A stretch of DNA of 6,909 nt from CAYXVB01 sp964467785 (GCA_964467785.1 CAYXVB010000189.1:1-6909); one strand, 5' to 3'. Numbered from the stretch's first letter, positions 1 to 5,731 are shown. Program-made: numbers and translations. The notes: generated from the sequence alone by a model not told the origin.

Positions 1-286
1 CAGTATCCTGAAGCAGCCGGTCAACATCGGCGGCGGAGCGGGAACCGGAAACCTTGAGGTATTCAGCAGCTTCGCGGCATTGGCGGAGAAACTGATTAAG
101 CTCCGGCAAGCCAAGCCCGGAAGCTCCGGCTTCAAGGCGACGGAGCGCCTGAATTCGAAGTTCGAGCTGATGCTCGTCTCCTGGCTGGCCCAGGGTCCGG
201 ACGTTGATGAGCCCCTCCTCGATATAAACTCGGAGGATCAAGGCGTCAGGGGCGCGAGAGTCATTGGATTCGCGGGATTCGCTCAT
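1..286 (-). CDS. Hypothetical protein, N-terminal part (runs off left edge)
   Basis: I do not recognise this protein. The frame is open from an ATG at 286 to the window edge, giving 95 complete codons, most ending in G or C as in the neighbouring genes. The N-terminus (MSESRESNDSRAPD) is polar and probably disordered. It is followed by a likely strand (ALILRVYIEEGLINVRTLG) and Leu/Arg/Glu-rich segments that look helical (QLELRIQALRRLEAG, LPELNQFLRQCREAAEYL). There is no signal peptide or membrane segment. The start lies 12 bp after the chemoreceptor stop and in the same frame, with only a weak ribosome site upstream (GAGCGGGTCGG), so translation is probably coupled to the receptor. It is the third gene of the Hpt-receptor operon, so a signalling role is possible but not shown by its sequence. 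Confidence 0.6.
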   Translation of the reverse strand, partial: MSESRESNDSRAPDALILRVYIEEGLINVRTLGQPGDEHQLELRIQALRRLEAGASGLGLPELNQFLRQCREAAEYLKVSGSRSAADVDRLLQDT

Positions 287-298
287 CGTCCGACCCGC

Positions 299-2146
299 TC
301 AAGTCTTTCGGTTCGGGGCCTGGGCGGGCCGAAATGAGTCATCATCCGCACTGATGTCGGCCAACGGATCTTCCGAAACGGGAGGCAACGGAAGCACCGC
401 AGGAGCGACTGAGGACCCAGAAGTCTCGGATGCGACGGAAGTCACGGGCGTCGACAGATCCAGAGACTTGCGTGCGATCCGCTGGGCGAGCTCCACGGCA
501 TTTGACGCGACCGGCCCGGACTTTCCGGAAGTCACGACGGACTGGAGTTCGGATGAGACCGGGCCCGGCATCGGTGGAGCCGGAGGCACCGCCGACGCGG
601 CCTTCAAAGTGGAAGCAGGAGAAGACTGCAAGCTGGCGAGATCTGCCCCTGGCTGGACGACGGAGCCCCGAGGAAACGCCTCGGACGGGACCGCTGTCAC
701 GAGCCGAGGCGCCGGGGTTTGAGTTTCCCCGCCGCGCTGATTGTCCCTGTCATCTTGATCCGCTTTTGCGCCGAGGATGAGAGCTCGTACCGCGCGCATG
801 CTTTCAGTGATTCTCTTGCTCTGTTCTCCAAGGAGCATGGCGGAGGCGAGAACCTGACGCGCGACATTACTGTTGGAATGCGTGGTCTCATCGACCTGGA
901 TGAGGGCATTGGCCGATTGCCTGACACCAAGCTCCTGTTCCTTAGCGGCTTCATTGATCGACTGGATCTGCGCCGAGATGGAGGCAATGTCGTTTGCGAT
1001 CTCATTGAAGGCCCGCAAGGCCGAATCACTGACGCCCTTGCCCTCGCGTACGCGCTCCTCGGTGCTCTTGACGATCTGATGGACCTCGCGGAGGCTGCTA
1101 TCAAGTAGCGCGCTAATCTCCTTGGCGGCGTTGCCGGACAATTGCGCCAGCGAACCCACTTCCTCGGCAACTACGGCGAAGCCGCGGCCATGCTGACCGG
1201 CGCGAGCGGCCTCGATGGAGGCGTTGAGCGATAGGAGCTGGGTCTTGAACACGATCTCGTTGATGACGTTGGTCTTGCTGGAGATCTCGCGGATGATGTT
1301 AACCATATTGGTGAGCTGCGAATTGCCCGCCTCAATGGAGCCCATCGCACTCACCAATTGTTCCATCGTGCGCGTGCCGGTCTTGGTCTTTTCGGCGGCC
1401 TTGCCGGTCAATGAATAGCAGTTGCGGGCATTGGTCGCCGTCTGGGCGAGCATGCTCGACATCTCCGCCATCGAAGCGACTGTCTCCTGCAGAGCCGCTC
1501 CCTGCTTGGACACCCCGTTGGAGAGGCTCTCGCTCGAAGCGGACATCTCGCGGGCCGAGTTGAATACGGCGGACGAGGCTTCCGTGAGCCGCTCGACAAT
1601 TCCCTTCATGGCCAGACTCAGCGAAGTAGTCACAGTCCGCAAAGCAAGGGTCAAGACCAGCTGGACGAAGACAATCGCCAACACGACCACGAGCAAGATC
1701 GACTGAACAGCATCATCGACCCGGTGATTGAAGTAGGCGAGCTTGGCATAACCGAGAAGCTTTCCGTCCCGATCCCGCACTTCGCGCTGGAGGACCCGCA
1801 CCTGCCGTCCGTCCGGCGGCATGCCCTTGGCCCCGCGGGTCAGGCTCTTTTGCTGGAGATCCGAAAATCCAACATAGGCCACGTCGGAGTCCCGCTCAAC
1901 TTCTCGAACAAAGGATTCGAGAGCCGCCAGGTCCTTGTTGGCCAGATATGGCTTCGCGGCCTGCTCGAGAAAATTAGCGGCTAATTCAATCTTTGAGTCC
2001 ATCGTCTCCCGAAGCACTGAAGTGCTTCCTTTCATGACGACGACACCCAGTACGGAAAGCGAGAGGACCGAAACGACATTGAGCGGAACCAGGATGCGCT
2101 GGTTCAGAGCCTGATTGGAGTGAATCACTCGATCCTTGAGCGCCAT
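299..2146 (-). CDS. Methyl-accepting chemotaxis protein, no evident HAMP, long Pro/Ala/Ser-rich tail
   Basis: Transmembrane chemoreceptor that would sense a periplasmic signal and control a CheA kinase through CheW. The 615 residues show a short cytoplasmic start, a first membrane helix at about 19-38, a periplasmic region at about 40-148, a second helix at about 149-169, and a cytoplasmic signalling hairpin at about 185-460. The hairpin tip is the family hallmark (EIVFKTQLLSLNASIEAAR, about 297-315), followed by GRGFAVVAEEV. The periplasmic part is small; VAYVGFSD and GKLLGYAKLAYF suggest a Cache/PAS-like fold, which is inference. Only about 15-20 residues separate helix 2 from the coiled coil, so a normal HAMP domain of about 50 residues does not fit. 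Residues 461-615 form a low-complexity tail rich in Pro, Ala, Ser and Val without a terminal NWETF-type CheR-binding motif. The ATG is supported by AGGAGAGGG at 2154-2162. It lies 26 bp downstream of hpt and is likely co-transcribed with it. Confidence 0.93.
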   Translation of the reverse strand: MALKDRVIHSNQALNQRILVPLNVVSVLSLSVLGVVVMKGSTSVLRETMDSKIELAANFLEQAAKPYLANKDLAALESFVREVERDSDVAYVGFSDLQQKSLTRGAKGMPPDGRQVRVLQREVRDRDGKLLGYAKLAYFNHRVDDAVQSILLVVVLAIVFVQLVLTLALRTVTTSLSLAMKGIVERLTEASSAVFNSAREMSASSESLSNGVSKQGAALQETVASMAEMSSMLAQTATNARNCYSLTGKAAEKTKTGTRTMEQLVSAMGSIEAGNSQLTNMVNIIREISSKTNVINEIVFKTQLLSLNASIEAARAGQHGRGFAVVAEEVGSLAQLSGNAAKEISALLDSSLREVHQIVKSTEERVREGKGVSDSALRAFNEIANDIASISAQIQSINEAAKEQELGVRQSANALIQVDETTHSNSNVARQVLASAMLLGEQSKRITESMRAVRALILGAKADQDDRDNQRGGETQTPAPRLVTAVPSEAFPRGSVVQPGADLASLQSSPASTLKAASAVPPAPPMPGPVSSELQSVVTSGKSGPVASNAVELAQRIARKSLDLSTPVTSVASETSGSSVAPAVLPLPPVSEDPLADISADDDSFRPAQAPNRKT

Positions 2147-2153
2147 CGCCTTG

Positions 2154-2162
2154 CCCTCTCCT
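2154..2162 (-). promoter_or_regulatory. Ribosome binding site of the chemoreceptor gene
   Basis: Read on the minus strand, AGGAGAGGG ends 7 bases before the ATG at 2146. It is the strongest Shine-Dalgarno match in the left block and fixes the receptor start. It sits in the 26-bp gap after the hpt stop codon. Confidence 0.6.
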
Positions 2163-2172
2163 CAGGGGATGC

Positions 2173-2586
2173 TCATTGAAAGCGGCTGATCATCTCCCCC
2201 AGCCGGGCCGACTCGCCCTCGAAATCCCCCTCGTCGCGCATGGCCACGACAAAGGCTTTAAGCTGGTCAAGCACCGGCAGCGCAAAAACGACGAAGTCCT
2301 TGATCCGACCCTGCTGTGAACAACGGGTCAGGACACCTTCCAGGTTGTGGACGTGGTTCGAGAAGTCATTGAGAGCGACCATCCGACCTCCGCCCTTCAT
2401 CGAATGCACCAGGCGCTTGTATTCGGTGACCTGCGACTCGTCACCTGACTTCTCGAAGGCCATCAGGCAACCTTCGCAGGCTTCGATCTCGGCGATGACA
2501 TTTTCAAGAAACTCACCCCGCATCTCGGCAATGAACTCTGCGTCGTCGCTGGAAATCGGGGATCCGGTCATGTAATCATGGTACAT
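2173..2586 (-). CDS. Stand-alone Hpt (histidine phosphotransfer) domain protein
   Basis: Small cytoplasmic phosphorelay or CheA-P1-like protein of 137 residues. Hpt proteins carry a phosphoryl group on a histidine between kinases and response-regulator receivers. The active-site helix reads KRLVHSMKGGGRMVAL; H61 is the predicted phospho-accepting histidine within the HxxKG motif (H61-S-M-K64-G65). The next helix, with NHVHNLEGVL, matches the conserved VHxLE of the family. No kinase, receiver or membrane domain is attached, so a partner kinase and receiver must be encoded elsewhere. It is the first gene of the operon with the chemoreceptor, which suggests it belongs to that pathway. The start is uncertain: ATG at 2586 has only a weak GAG upstream, and an in-frame ATG at 2571 would give 132 residues and leave the Hpt domain whole. 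Confidence 0.88.
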   Translation of the reverse strand: MYHDYMTGSPISSDDAEFIAEMRGEFLENVIAEIEACEGCLMAFEKSGDESQVTEYKRLVHSMKGGGRMVALNDFSNHVHNLEGVLTRCSQQGRIKDFVVFALPVLDQLKAFVVAMRDEGDFEGESARLGEMISRFQ

Positions 2587-2622
2587 TTCACTCGCGGGAT
2601 TGCAAGGGAGTTATGTACAATG
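2577..2622. repeat. Imperfect inverted repeat spanning the hpt/UppP-like divergent start region
   Basis: CATGGTACAT at 2577-2586 and ATGTACAATG at 2613-2622 are inverted copies matching at 9 of 10 positions around a 26-bp centre. The left arm contains the hpt ATG. The right arm contains TACAAT (2616-2621), a possible -10 element 8 bp before the ATG at 2630. On the minus strand, TTGCAA (2600-2605) and TACCAT (2578-2583) are 16 bp apart and could form a promoter. Such an arrangement suits an operator or paired divergent promoters, but both arms include start-codon sequence, so chance is possible. Confidence 0.35.
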
Positions 2623-2629
2623 CGGAGGC

Positions 2630-3457
2630 ATGAGCACCTTCCAAACCATCGTGTACGGCATCATCCACGGCCTCACCCGCTTTGCGCCGGTGGGCACTTC
2701 GGCGCATGAGTACTTGATCCAGCACTGGCTGGGCTGGCCCTCCCCGCCCGAAGTGATGCAGACCGCTTATGGGTTCGCCGCTTTTTTGGCGCTCCTAATC
2801 GTATTCCGCCACGACTGGGCAAGTATCGCCGCCTGTTTTCTCCAGGTGGTGATCTTTCGGAAAAAACCAATGATCCTAGATGAACGCCTGCCCTTTTTTC
2901 TGTCTCTCACGGCAATCCCTTCGATCGGGCTCTGGTACTACCTGAACTCCCATGCATCGGAGTCCTCGTTCAACGCCCTGACTCTGGGACTACTGACTGC
3001 GGCTTTTGCCTTCCCGCTCTGGATGAGCGATCGTTGGAGCCGCAAAAACAAAGGCATGTTCGACTGGAATCTGCGCGACGCACTGACCGTCGGGATCACA
3101 CAAGCCTCGATGTTCGCCCCGGGCGGCGATATGATGACCGGCGCGATCCCAGGTGCCTTTGTCCGTAACTACAATCGCGAAGCCGCCACCAAGTACGCGC
3201 TGTTCGCTACGGCACCAATCCTGCTCGGGATCAGCTGGCGCTTCTTCCGAGAAATCGATTTCCACTCGGCCCAACCCGCCACTGATCTAAGCTGGCTCAG
3301 CTTGGGCGTGGGCTCGCTGGTTACCTTGTTCTTCGCAACGATCGCCCTAGGTGGCGTCATGCGGTACACCCAGAAGCGCGGCTTCGGCGCTTATGCAGGT
3401 TACCGCCTCGTTGTCGCTATGGCCTTGCTCGTGCTCTACTGGATGAAAGAACGCTGA
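2630..3457 (+). CDS. UppP/BacA-family membrane protein with altered active site
   Basis: Integral membrane protein of 275 residues, close to the 273 of E. coli UppP, the undecaprenyl-pyrophosphate phosphatase that recycles the cell-wall lipid carrier. The first family motif EGLTEFLPVSSTGH appears as HGLTRFAPVGTSAH (about residues 13-26). The second, PGFSRSGATISGG, appears as PGGDMMTGAIPGA (about 164-176), within a segment that aligns without gaps to the E. coli one. The C-terminal YRLVVA matches YRFIVA. Of the E. coli catalytic residues, E17 is His13, E21 is Arg17, R174 is Met168, and only H30 is kept (His26). The fold is therefore UppP, but standard phosphatase activity is doubtful. I chose ATG 2630 because it gives the family N-terminus; GGAGG at 2624-2628 is only 1 base away, too close for normal use, so a leaderless message is possible. 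A TTG at 2600 would add 10 residues. Confidence 0.75.
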   Translation: MSTFQTIVYGIIHGLTRFAPVGTSAHEYLIQHWLGWPSPPEVMQTAYGFAAFLALLIVFRHDWASIAACFLQVVIFRKKPMILDERLPFFLSLTAIPSIGLWYYLNSHASESSFNALTLGLLTAAFAFPLWMSDRWSRKNKGMFDWNLRDALTVGITQASMFAPGGDMMTGAIPGAFVRNYNREAATKYALFATAPILLGISWRFFREIDFHSAQPATDLSWLSLGVGSLVTLFFATIALGGVMRYTQKRGFGAYAGYRLVVAMALLVLYWMKER

Positions 3458-3474
3458 GCGACGTCACAGCGGAA

Positions 3475-3510
3475 ATAAAAACAGGGAGACCCGCCCAAGG
3501 CGAATCTCCC
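3475..3510 (-). terminator. Rho-independent terminator of the HU/IHF gene
   Basis: GGGAGA (3484-3489) pairs with TCTCCC (3505-3510). An inner stem CGCC (3492-3495) with GGCG (3499-3502) is separated from it by a 2x2 internal loop. On the minus strand the hairpin is followed by TGTTTTTATTT, a good U-tract, 29 bp after the HU/IHF stop codon. On the plus strand it is followed only by TATTAC, so it would serve the convergent UppP-like gene less well. Confidence 0.75.
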
Positions 3511-3538
3511 TATTACAAACTTCCCGATCTCTCCGTGA

Positions 3539-3847
3539 TCACTTGGACGGGGCGGCTGCCGAAGCGGCGACGTGATTATCCACCATCTCCTTGAGTTCCT
3601 TGCCTACTTTGAAAAACGGCACGCGCTTGGGCGGCACTTGGACCACCTGGCCGGTCTTGGGGTTGCGTCCCTGGTAACTGCCGTAGCTGCGATTGACGAA
3701 GGAGCCGAAACCTCGGATCTCGATCCGGTCGTCCTTCTTCAGGGCGTCAGACATCATGTCAAAGACCATGTTGACGACCAGTTCAGCCTGTTTGTGCTGG
3801 AGATGTGCTTTTTCTGCGATCACGTTCACCAAATCAGCTTTGGTCAT
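3539..3847 (-). CDS. HU/IHF-family DNA-binding protein
   Basis: Small nucleoid-associated protein that binds and bends DNA as a dimer. The 102 residues cover the whole family fold: an N-terminal helical dimerisation part (MTKADLVNVIAEKAHL), the signature RIEIRGFGSF (41-50), and the arm motif GRNPKTG (60-66), whose proline P63 is the intercalating residue. It ends in KRVPFFKVGKELKEMV and a short Ala/Ser/Pro tail about 10 residues longer than a typical HU. RIEIRGFGSF and the MTKADL start suggest an IHF-beta-like member, but HU and IHF cannot be told apart with certainty here. AGGAG at 3858-3862, 10 bases upstream of the ATG, supports the start. The acylphosphatase and MgtC genes lie upstream on the same strand with an 88-bp gap. 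A terminator follows the stop codon. Confidence 0.93.
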   Translation of the reverse strand: MTKADLVNVIAEKAHLQHKQAELVVNMVFDMMSDALKKDDRIEIRGFGSFVNRSYGSYQGRNPKTGQVVQVPPKRVPFFKVGKELKEMVDNHVAASAAAPSK

Positions 3848-3874
3848 GCGAAGCGGGCTCCTGTTTAGTCAGAA

Positions 3875-3900
3875 TCTATATCTTTTACGCTAAAGACAAG
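3875..3900 (-). promoter_or_regulatory. Possible promoter region of the HU/IHF gene
   Basis: The 88 bp between the acylphosphatase stop and the HU/IHF start are clearly AT-richer than their surroundings. On the minus strand TATAGA (3875-3880) resembles a -10 element, but no -35 hexamer sits at a good distance; the nearest candidates around TTGTCT (13-bp spacing) are poor. I see no terminator after the acylphosphatase gene, so read-through from the upstream pair is also possible. Confidence 0.25.
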
Positions 3901-3935
3901 TCTCGGCATTTGCAAGAGTTTTCGAATTGAAATCC

Positions 3936-4235
3936 TTAGCCGATCTGCCTGAAATCCGAAAATGGCGGATCAAAGGGTTCCTCGAGCACCTCCAGGGCGA
4001 TCACCCGGGCCGCCGGAGGACCTTTTTTGCACCAGGAAACCAGCGCAAGGACCTCGGACTCCTCGCCTGCAATCACCGCCTCAACCCTACCGTCAGACAG
4101 GTTGCGCACGAAACCCCGGAGCGAAGCATGGCCTCGAGCTTGTACGACGGTCGAGGCGCGATAACTTACGCCCTGCACACGCCCAGACACATAGACCCGC
4201 CGCTGGATCATCTTTTTTGCCGCTGGAGTCGTCAT
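3936..4235 (-). CDS. acyP: Acylphosphatase
   Basis: Small cytosolic enzyme that hydrolyses acyl phosphates such as acetyl phosphate, releasing carboxylate and phosphate. At 99 residues it has the usual family length. The phosphate-binding loop reads VSGRVQGVSYRAS, with catalytic R26 (the usual VxFR is VSYR here), and the catalytic asparagine is N45 in RGFVRNLSDGRVEAVIAG. KGPPAARV (about 71-78) is the other conserved block. A short N-terminal extension (MTTPAAKKMIQ) precedes the fold. The ATG has GAGG at 4244-4247, 8 bases upstream. The gene starts 13 bp after the MgtC stop, so the two are very likely co-transcribed and possibly translationally coupled. Some acylphosphatase domains sit inside HypF, but nothing here suggests a fusion. 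Confidence 0.92.
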   Translation of the reverse strand: MTTPAAKKMIQRRVYVSGRVQGVSYRASTVVQARGHASLRGFVRNLSDGRVEAVIAGEESEVLALVSWCKKGPPAARVIALEVLEEPFDPPFSDFRQIG

Positions 4236-4236
4236 C

Positions 4237-4264
4237 TAAGCTGCCTCACTAGAGCTGCCTCACT
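4237..4264. repeat. 14-bp tandem duplication at the mgtC/acyP junction
   Basis: Two adjacent 14-bp units, minus strand AGTGAGGCAGCTCT (4251-4264) and AGTGAGGCAGCTTA (4237-4250), match at 12 of 14 positions. The first unit encodes the last residues of the MgtC protein. The second contains the GAGG that serves as ribosome site for acyP. The junction also gives two consecutive in-frame stops, TAG TGA. Confidence 0.8.
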
Positions 4265-4938
4265 TCGCGGATGCCCGGCGTGCTCCAAAGCTCAAGCACG
4301 AATTTCTTGTGGTCATTGCGATGACCGCTATAGCGGCAATTGAGCACGGATAGTCCGTCGGACCGGGAATCCATGTCGAAGTCATCGAGATTGAGATTAT
4401 TGTGCGCGAGCGCGTGATTGATCGCCAGGCGCACCTGCCCTTTAGGATCTTCACAGGTGATCTCGCACGCAAAAGTGAGCGAGCGCCCCAAGACGCGATC
4501 CTCAAAGAGATTGGATAGAACCATGACCAGGATCACCACAAGCGAGTACGCCACCGCCACTTCCGGATAGCCCAGACCTATACAGATACCGAGCGAGGCA
4601 ACGACCCAGATGGTGGCTGCGGTGGTCAGGCCAAGAATGGTACCGCGAGTCTGAATGATGGTACCGCCCCCCAGAAAGCCAATCCCCGTGACGATCTGAG
4701 CCGCCACGCGCGCGGGATCGCCTGTGTGCTCGGCCGAAAGCGCACGGGCCATGAGTATGGACACCGAAGTGTACATCGTTGAGCCGATGCAGATGAGGAT
4801 ATTGGTTTTGATTCCCGCGGGTTTGTTCTTGAGCTCACGCTCCAGGCCCAGCATTCCCCCACAAAGAATGGCAAAAAGAACTCGCGGACCAAAAAAAGAA
4901 ATCAACTCCATGATGCTAATACTGGGCGACTGAATCAT
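4249..4938 (-). CDS. MgtC/SapB-family membrane protein
   Basis: Inner-membrane protein of 229 residues. The hydrophobic N-terminal domain (about 10-147) has roughly five membrane segments and the family blocks GGMLGLERELKNKPAGIKTN (27-46), QIVTGIGFLGGGTII (81-95) and GLTTAATIWVVASLG (103-117). A soluble C-terminal domain (about 155-229) matches the position of the ACT-like domain of MgtC. Family members are linked to magnesium limitation, survival inside hosts, and in Salmonella to control of the F1Fo ATPase; none of these roles can be assigned here. The start is either ATG 4938 or the in-frame ATG 4911; neither has a clear Shine-Dalgarno, and the second would begin directly at the first membrane helix (MELISFFG). 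It is the first gene of a pair with acylphosphatase. I see no magnesium-responsive leader in the short upstream region. Confidence 0.9.
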   Translation of the reverse strand: MIQSPSISIMELISFFGPRVLFAILCGGMLGLERELKNKPAGIKTNILICIGSTMYTSVSILMARALSAEHTGDPARVAAQIVTGIGFLGGGTIIQTRGTILGLTTAATIWVVASLGICIGLGYPEVAVAYSLVVILVMVLSNLFEDRVLGRSLTFACEITCEDPKGQVRLAINHALAHNNLNLDDFDMDSRSDGLSVLNCRYSGHRNDHKKFVLELWSTPGIREVRQL

Positions 4939-5022
4939 CGCGCTAATCTAGTCCCAGGCCGGAATTCCCAGCAAGTGAATTTCCAAAAAAACCCGCGCAA
5001 GGGTTCGAATCTTATCTATTTT

Positions 5023-5062
5023 TTTACACATCAGATTCTTAACAGAAGCATAAATTTACAAT
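5023..5062 (+). promoter_or_regulatory. Possible promoter of the secreted-protein gene
   Basis: The stretch 5011-5062 is markedly AT-rich. It contains TTTACA at 5023-5028 (5 of 6 to the sigma70 -35 consensus) and two candidate -10 elements: CATAAA at 5049-5054 (20-bp spacing, long) and TACAAT at 5057-5062 (5 of 6, but 28 bp away). No pair has ideal spacing, so the exact promoter is uncertain although the region is the natural place for one. Confidence 0.25.
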
Positions 5063-5124
5063 TCCGCCCCCCGGCTTTACGGTGCGCCGCAATGACTCTC
5101 ATTGCACTGAAAGGAACTCCACAA

Positions 5125-5607
5125 ATGTCCTCTTTCAACAACAAGTTCGCGCTCTCTCTTCTCCTGACCCTTGTCGCTGCGACCTGCGCCGCTTTTGCCG
5201 GTCCAGAAGATCGCCAAAAGTCGACCTGCTTTGTCGCTGAACGCGCCGACGCCGTGGCGCCCCAGACACTTTGCATCCTGGACGGTTGGCTCTCGGTAAG
5301 CGGTCCGAACCGGACTCTCACCCTAGTGCAACCGAATGGCAATTGGGACCTCGTTTTTAAAGTCACCACGGTCCGCTCCGCGGACGGTCATCGCTTCGCG
5401 TATCAGGCTTCCAAGCTTCTCTTGAACCGTGCCGAGGCAGGCTGCGGCGAGAGCGGGAAAGTCGATCTATTCGTCGAATTCGAAGCTTCGAATTCGTCCC
5501 AATACATTGATCCGTCTCGATTCACCCTGCGCGCGATCCGCACCTCGAAGGCCGACATTTGCCACTCTGCTCCGCAGGTCGAGACGATCGAATACCGCGC
5601 TCAGTGA
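5125..5607 (+). CDS. Secreted hypothetical protein with signal peptide and four mature cysteines
   Basis: I do not recognise the family. The start at ATG 5125 is chosen because AAGGA (5111-5115) lies 9 bases upstream and because it places a good signal peptide at the N-terminus: polar MSSFNNK, a hydrophobic core FALSLLLTLVAATCAAF, and a signal peptidase I site after A25 (AFA, then GPED). C21 is not in a lipobox, so a lipoprotein is unlikely. The mature chain of about 135 residues has cysteines at 35, 50, 107 and 146, enough for two disulfides, and a composition suggesting beta strands (TLTLVQPNGNWDLVFKVTTV, KVDLFVEFEAS). It is probably periplasmic or exported. The gene stands alone on the plus strand, divergent from the MgtC gene and followed by non-coding DNA. 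A longer reading from GTG 4975 has no ribosome site and would bury the signal peptide. Confidence 0.78.
   Translation: MSSFNNKFALSLLLTLVAATCAAFAGPEDRQKSTCFVAERADAVAPQTLCILDGWLSVSGPNRTLTLVQPNGNWDLVFKVTTVRSADGHRFAYQASKLLLNRAEAGCGESGKVDLFVEFEASNSSQYIDPSRFTLRAIRTSKADICHSAPQVETIEYRAQ
5475..5496. repeat. Perfect 22-bp palindrome inside the secreted-protein gene
   Basis: The left half CGAATTCGAAG (5475-5485) is exactly the reverse complement of the right half CTTCGAATTCG (5486-5496), with no spacer. It lies over the codons for V117 to S124 (VEFEASNS). It could form a hairpin in the message or be a two-fold protein site, or simply reflect codon choice. Confidence 0.9.
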
Positions 5608-5638
5608 TCGCGCGATGCCCGATCTGAAAACGGCGATC

Positions 5639-5675
5639 CGAGGGCCTGCGCTGGAATCTCCGGTTCAGGCCCTTG
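5639..5675 (+). other. Stem-loop downstream of the secreted-protein gene
   Basis: AGGGCCTG (5641-5648) pairs perfectly with CAGGCCCT (5666-5673). A G-T and a C-G pair extend the stem to 10 bp, and CTGG/CCGG can pair inside the loop. It begins 32 bp after the stop codon. No T-run follows (TTGAACTCTC), so it may stabilise the 3' end or assist termination rather than be a classic intrinsic terminator. Confidence 0.4.
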
Positions 5676-5698
5676 AACTCTCTTACGGGACGCAAAGC

Positions 5699-5731
5699 TG
5701 CCCCTGCCTGGGGCAAAGGGATTGTCTTTTC
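5699..5731 (+). terminator. Weak terminator-like hairpin
   Basis: TGCCCC (5699-5704) pairs with GGGGCA (5710-5715) around a 5-base loop. The nearest T-rich stretch (TTGTCTTTT, 5722-5730) starts 6 bases after the stem and is interrupted. It could end the message of the secreted-protein gene, but the match to an intrinsic terminator is poor. Confidence 0.3.

Noticed and set aside
264..722. 152-residue plus-strand frame opposite the receptor tail
   Set aside because: It is a shadow of the GC-rich, low-complexity receptor tail, with no ribosome site or family features.
1408..1599. Small frames overlapping the receptor on either strand
   Set aside because: They are frame shadows with arginine-rich or biased composition and no independent start signals.
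2600..2629. TTG start for the UppP-like protein, adding 10 residues
   Set aside because: No ribosome site, and the extra residues precede the normal family N-terminus; ATG 2630 gives near-identical length to E. coli UppP.
4990..5025. AACCC/GGGTT hairpin with TTCGAAT and a later T-run, resembling a tRNA T arm or a terminator
   Set aside because: The T-arm stem does not pair over five bases, no cloverleaf can be built upstream, and the T-run starts more than 10 bases after the short stem.
4975..5124. N-terminal extension of the secreted protein from GTG 4975
   Set aside because: No Shine-Dalgarno precedes it, the stretch is AT-rich promoter-like DNA, and the internal ATG 5125 has both AAGGA and a signal peptide.
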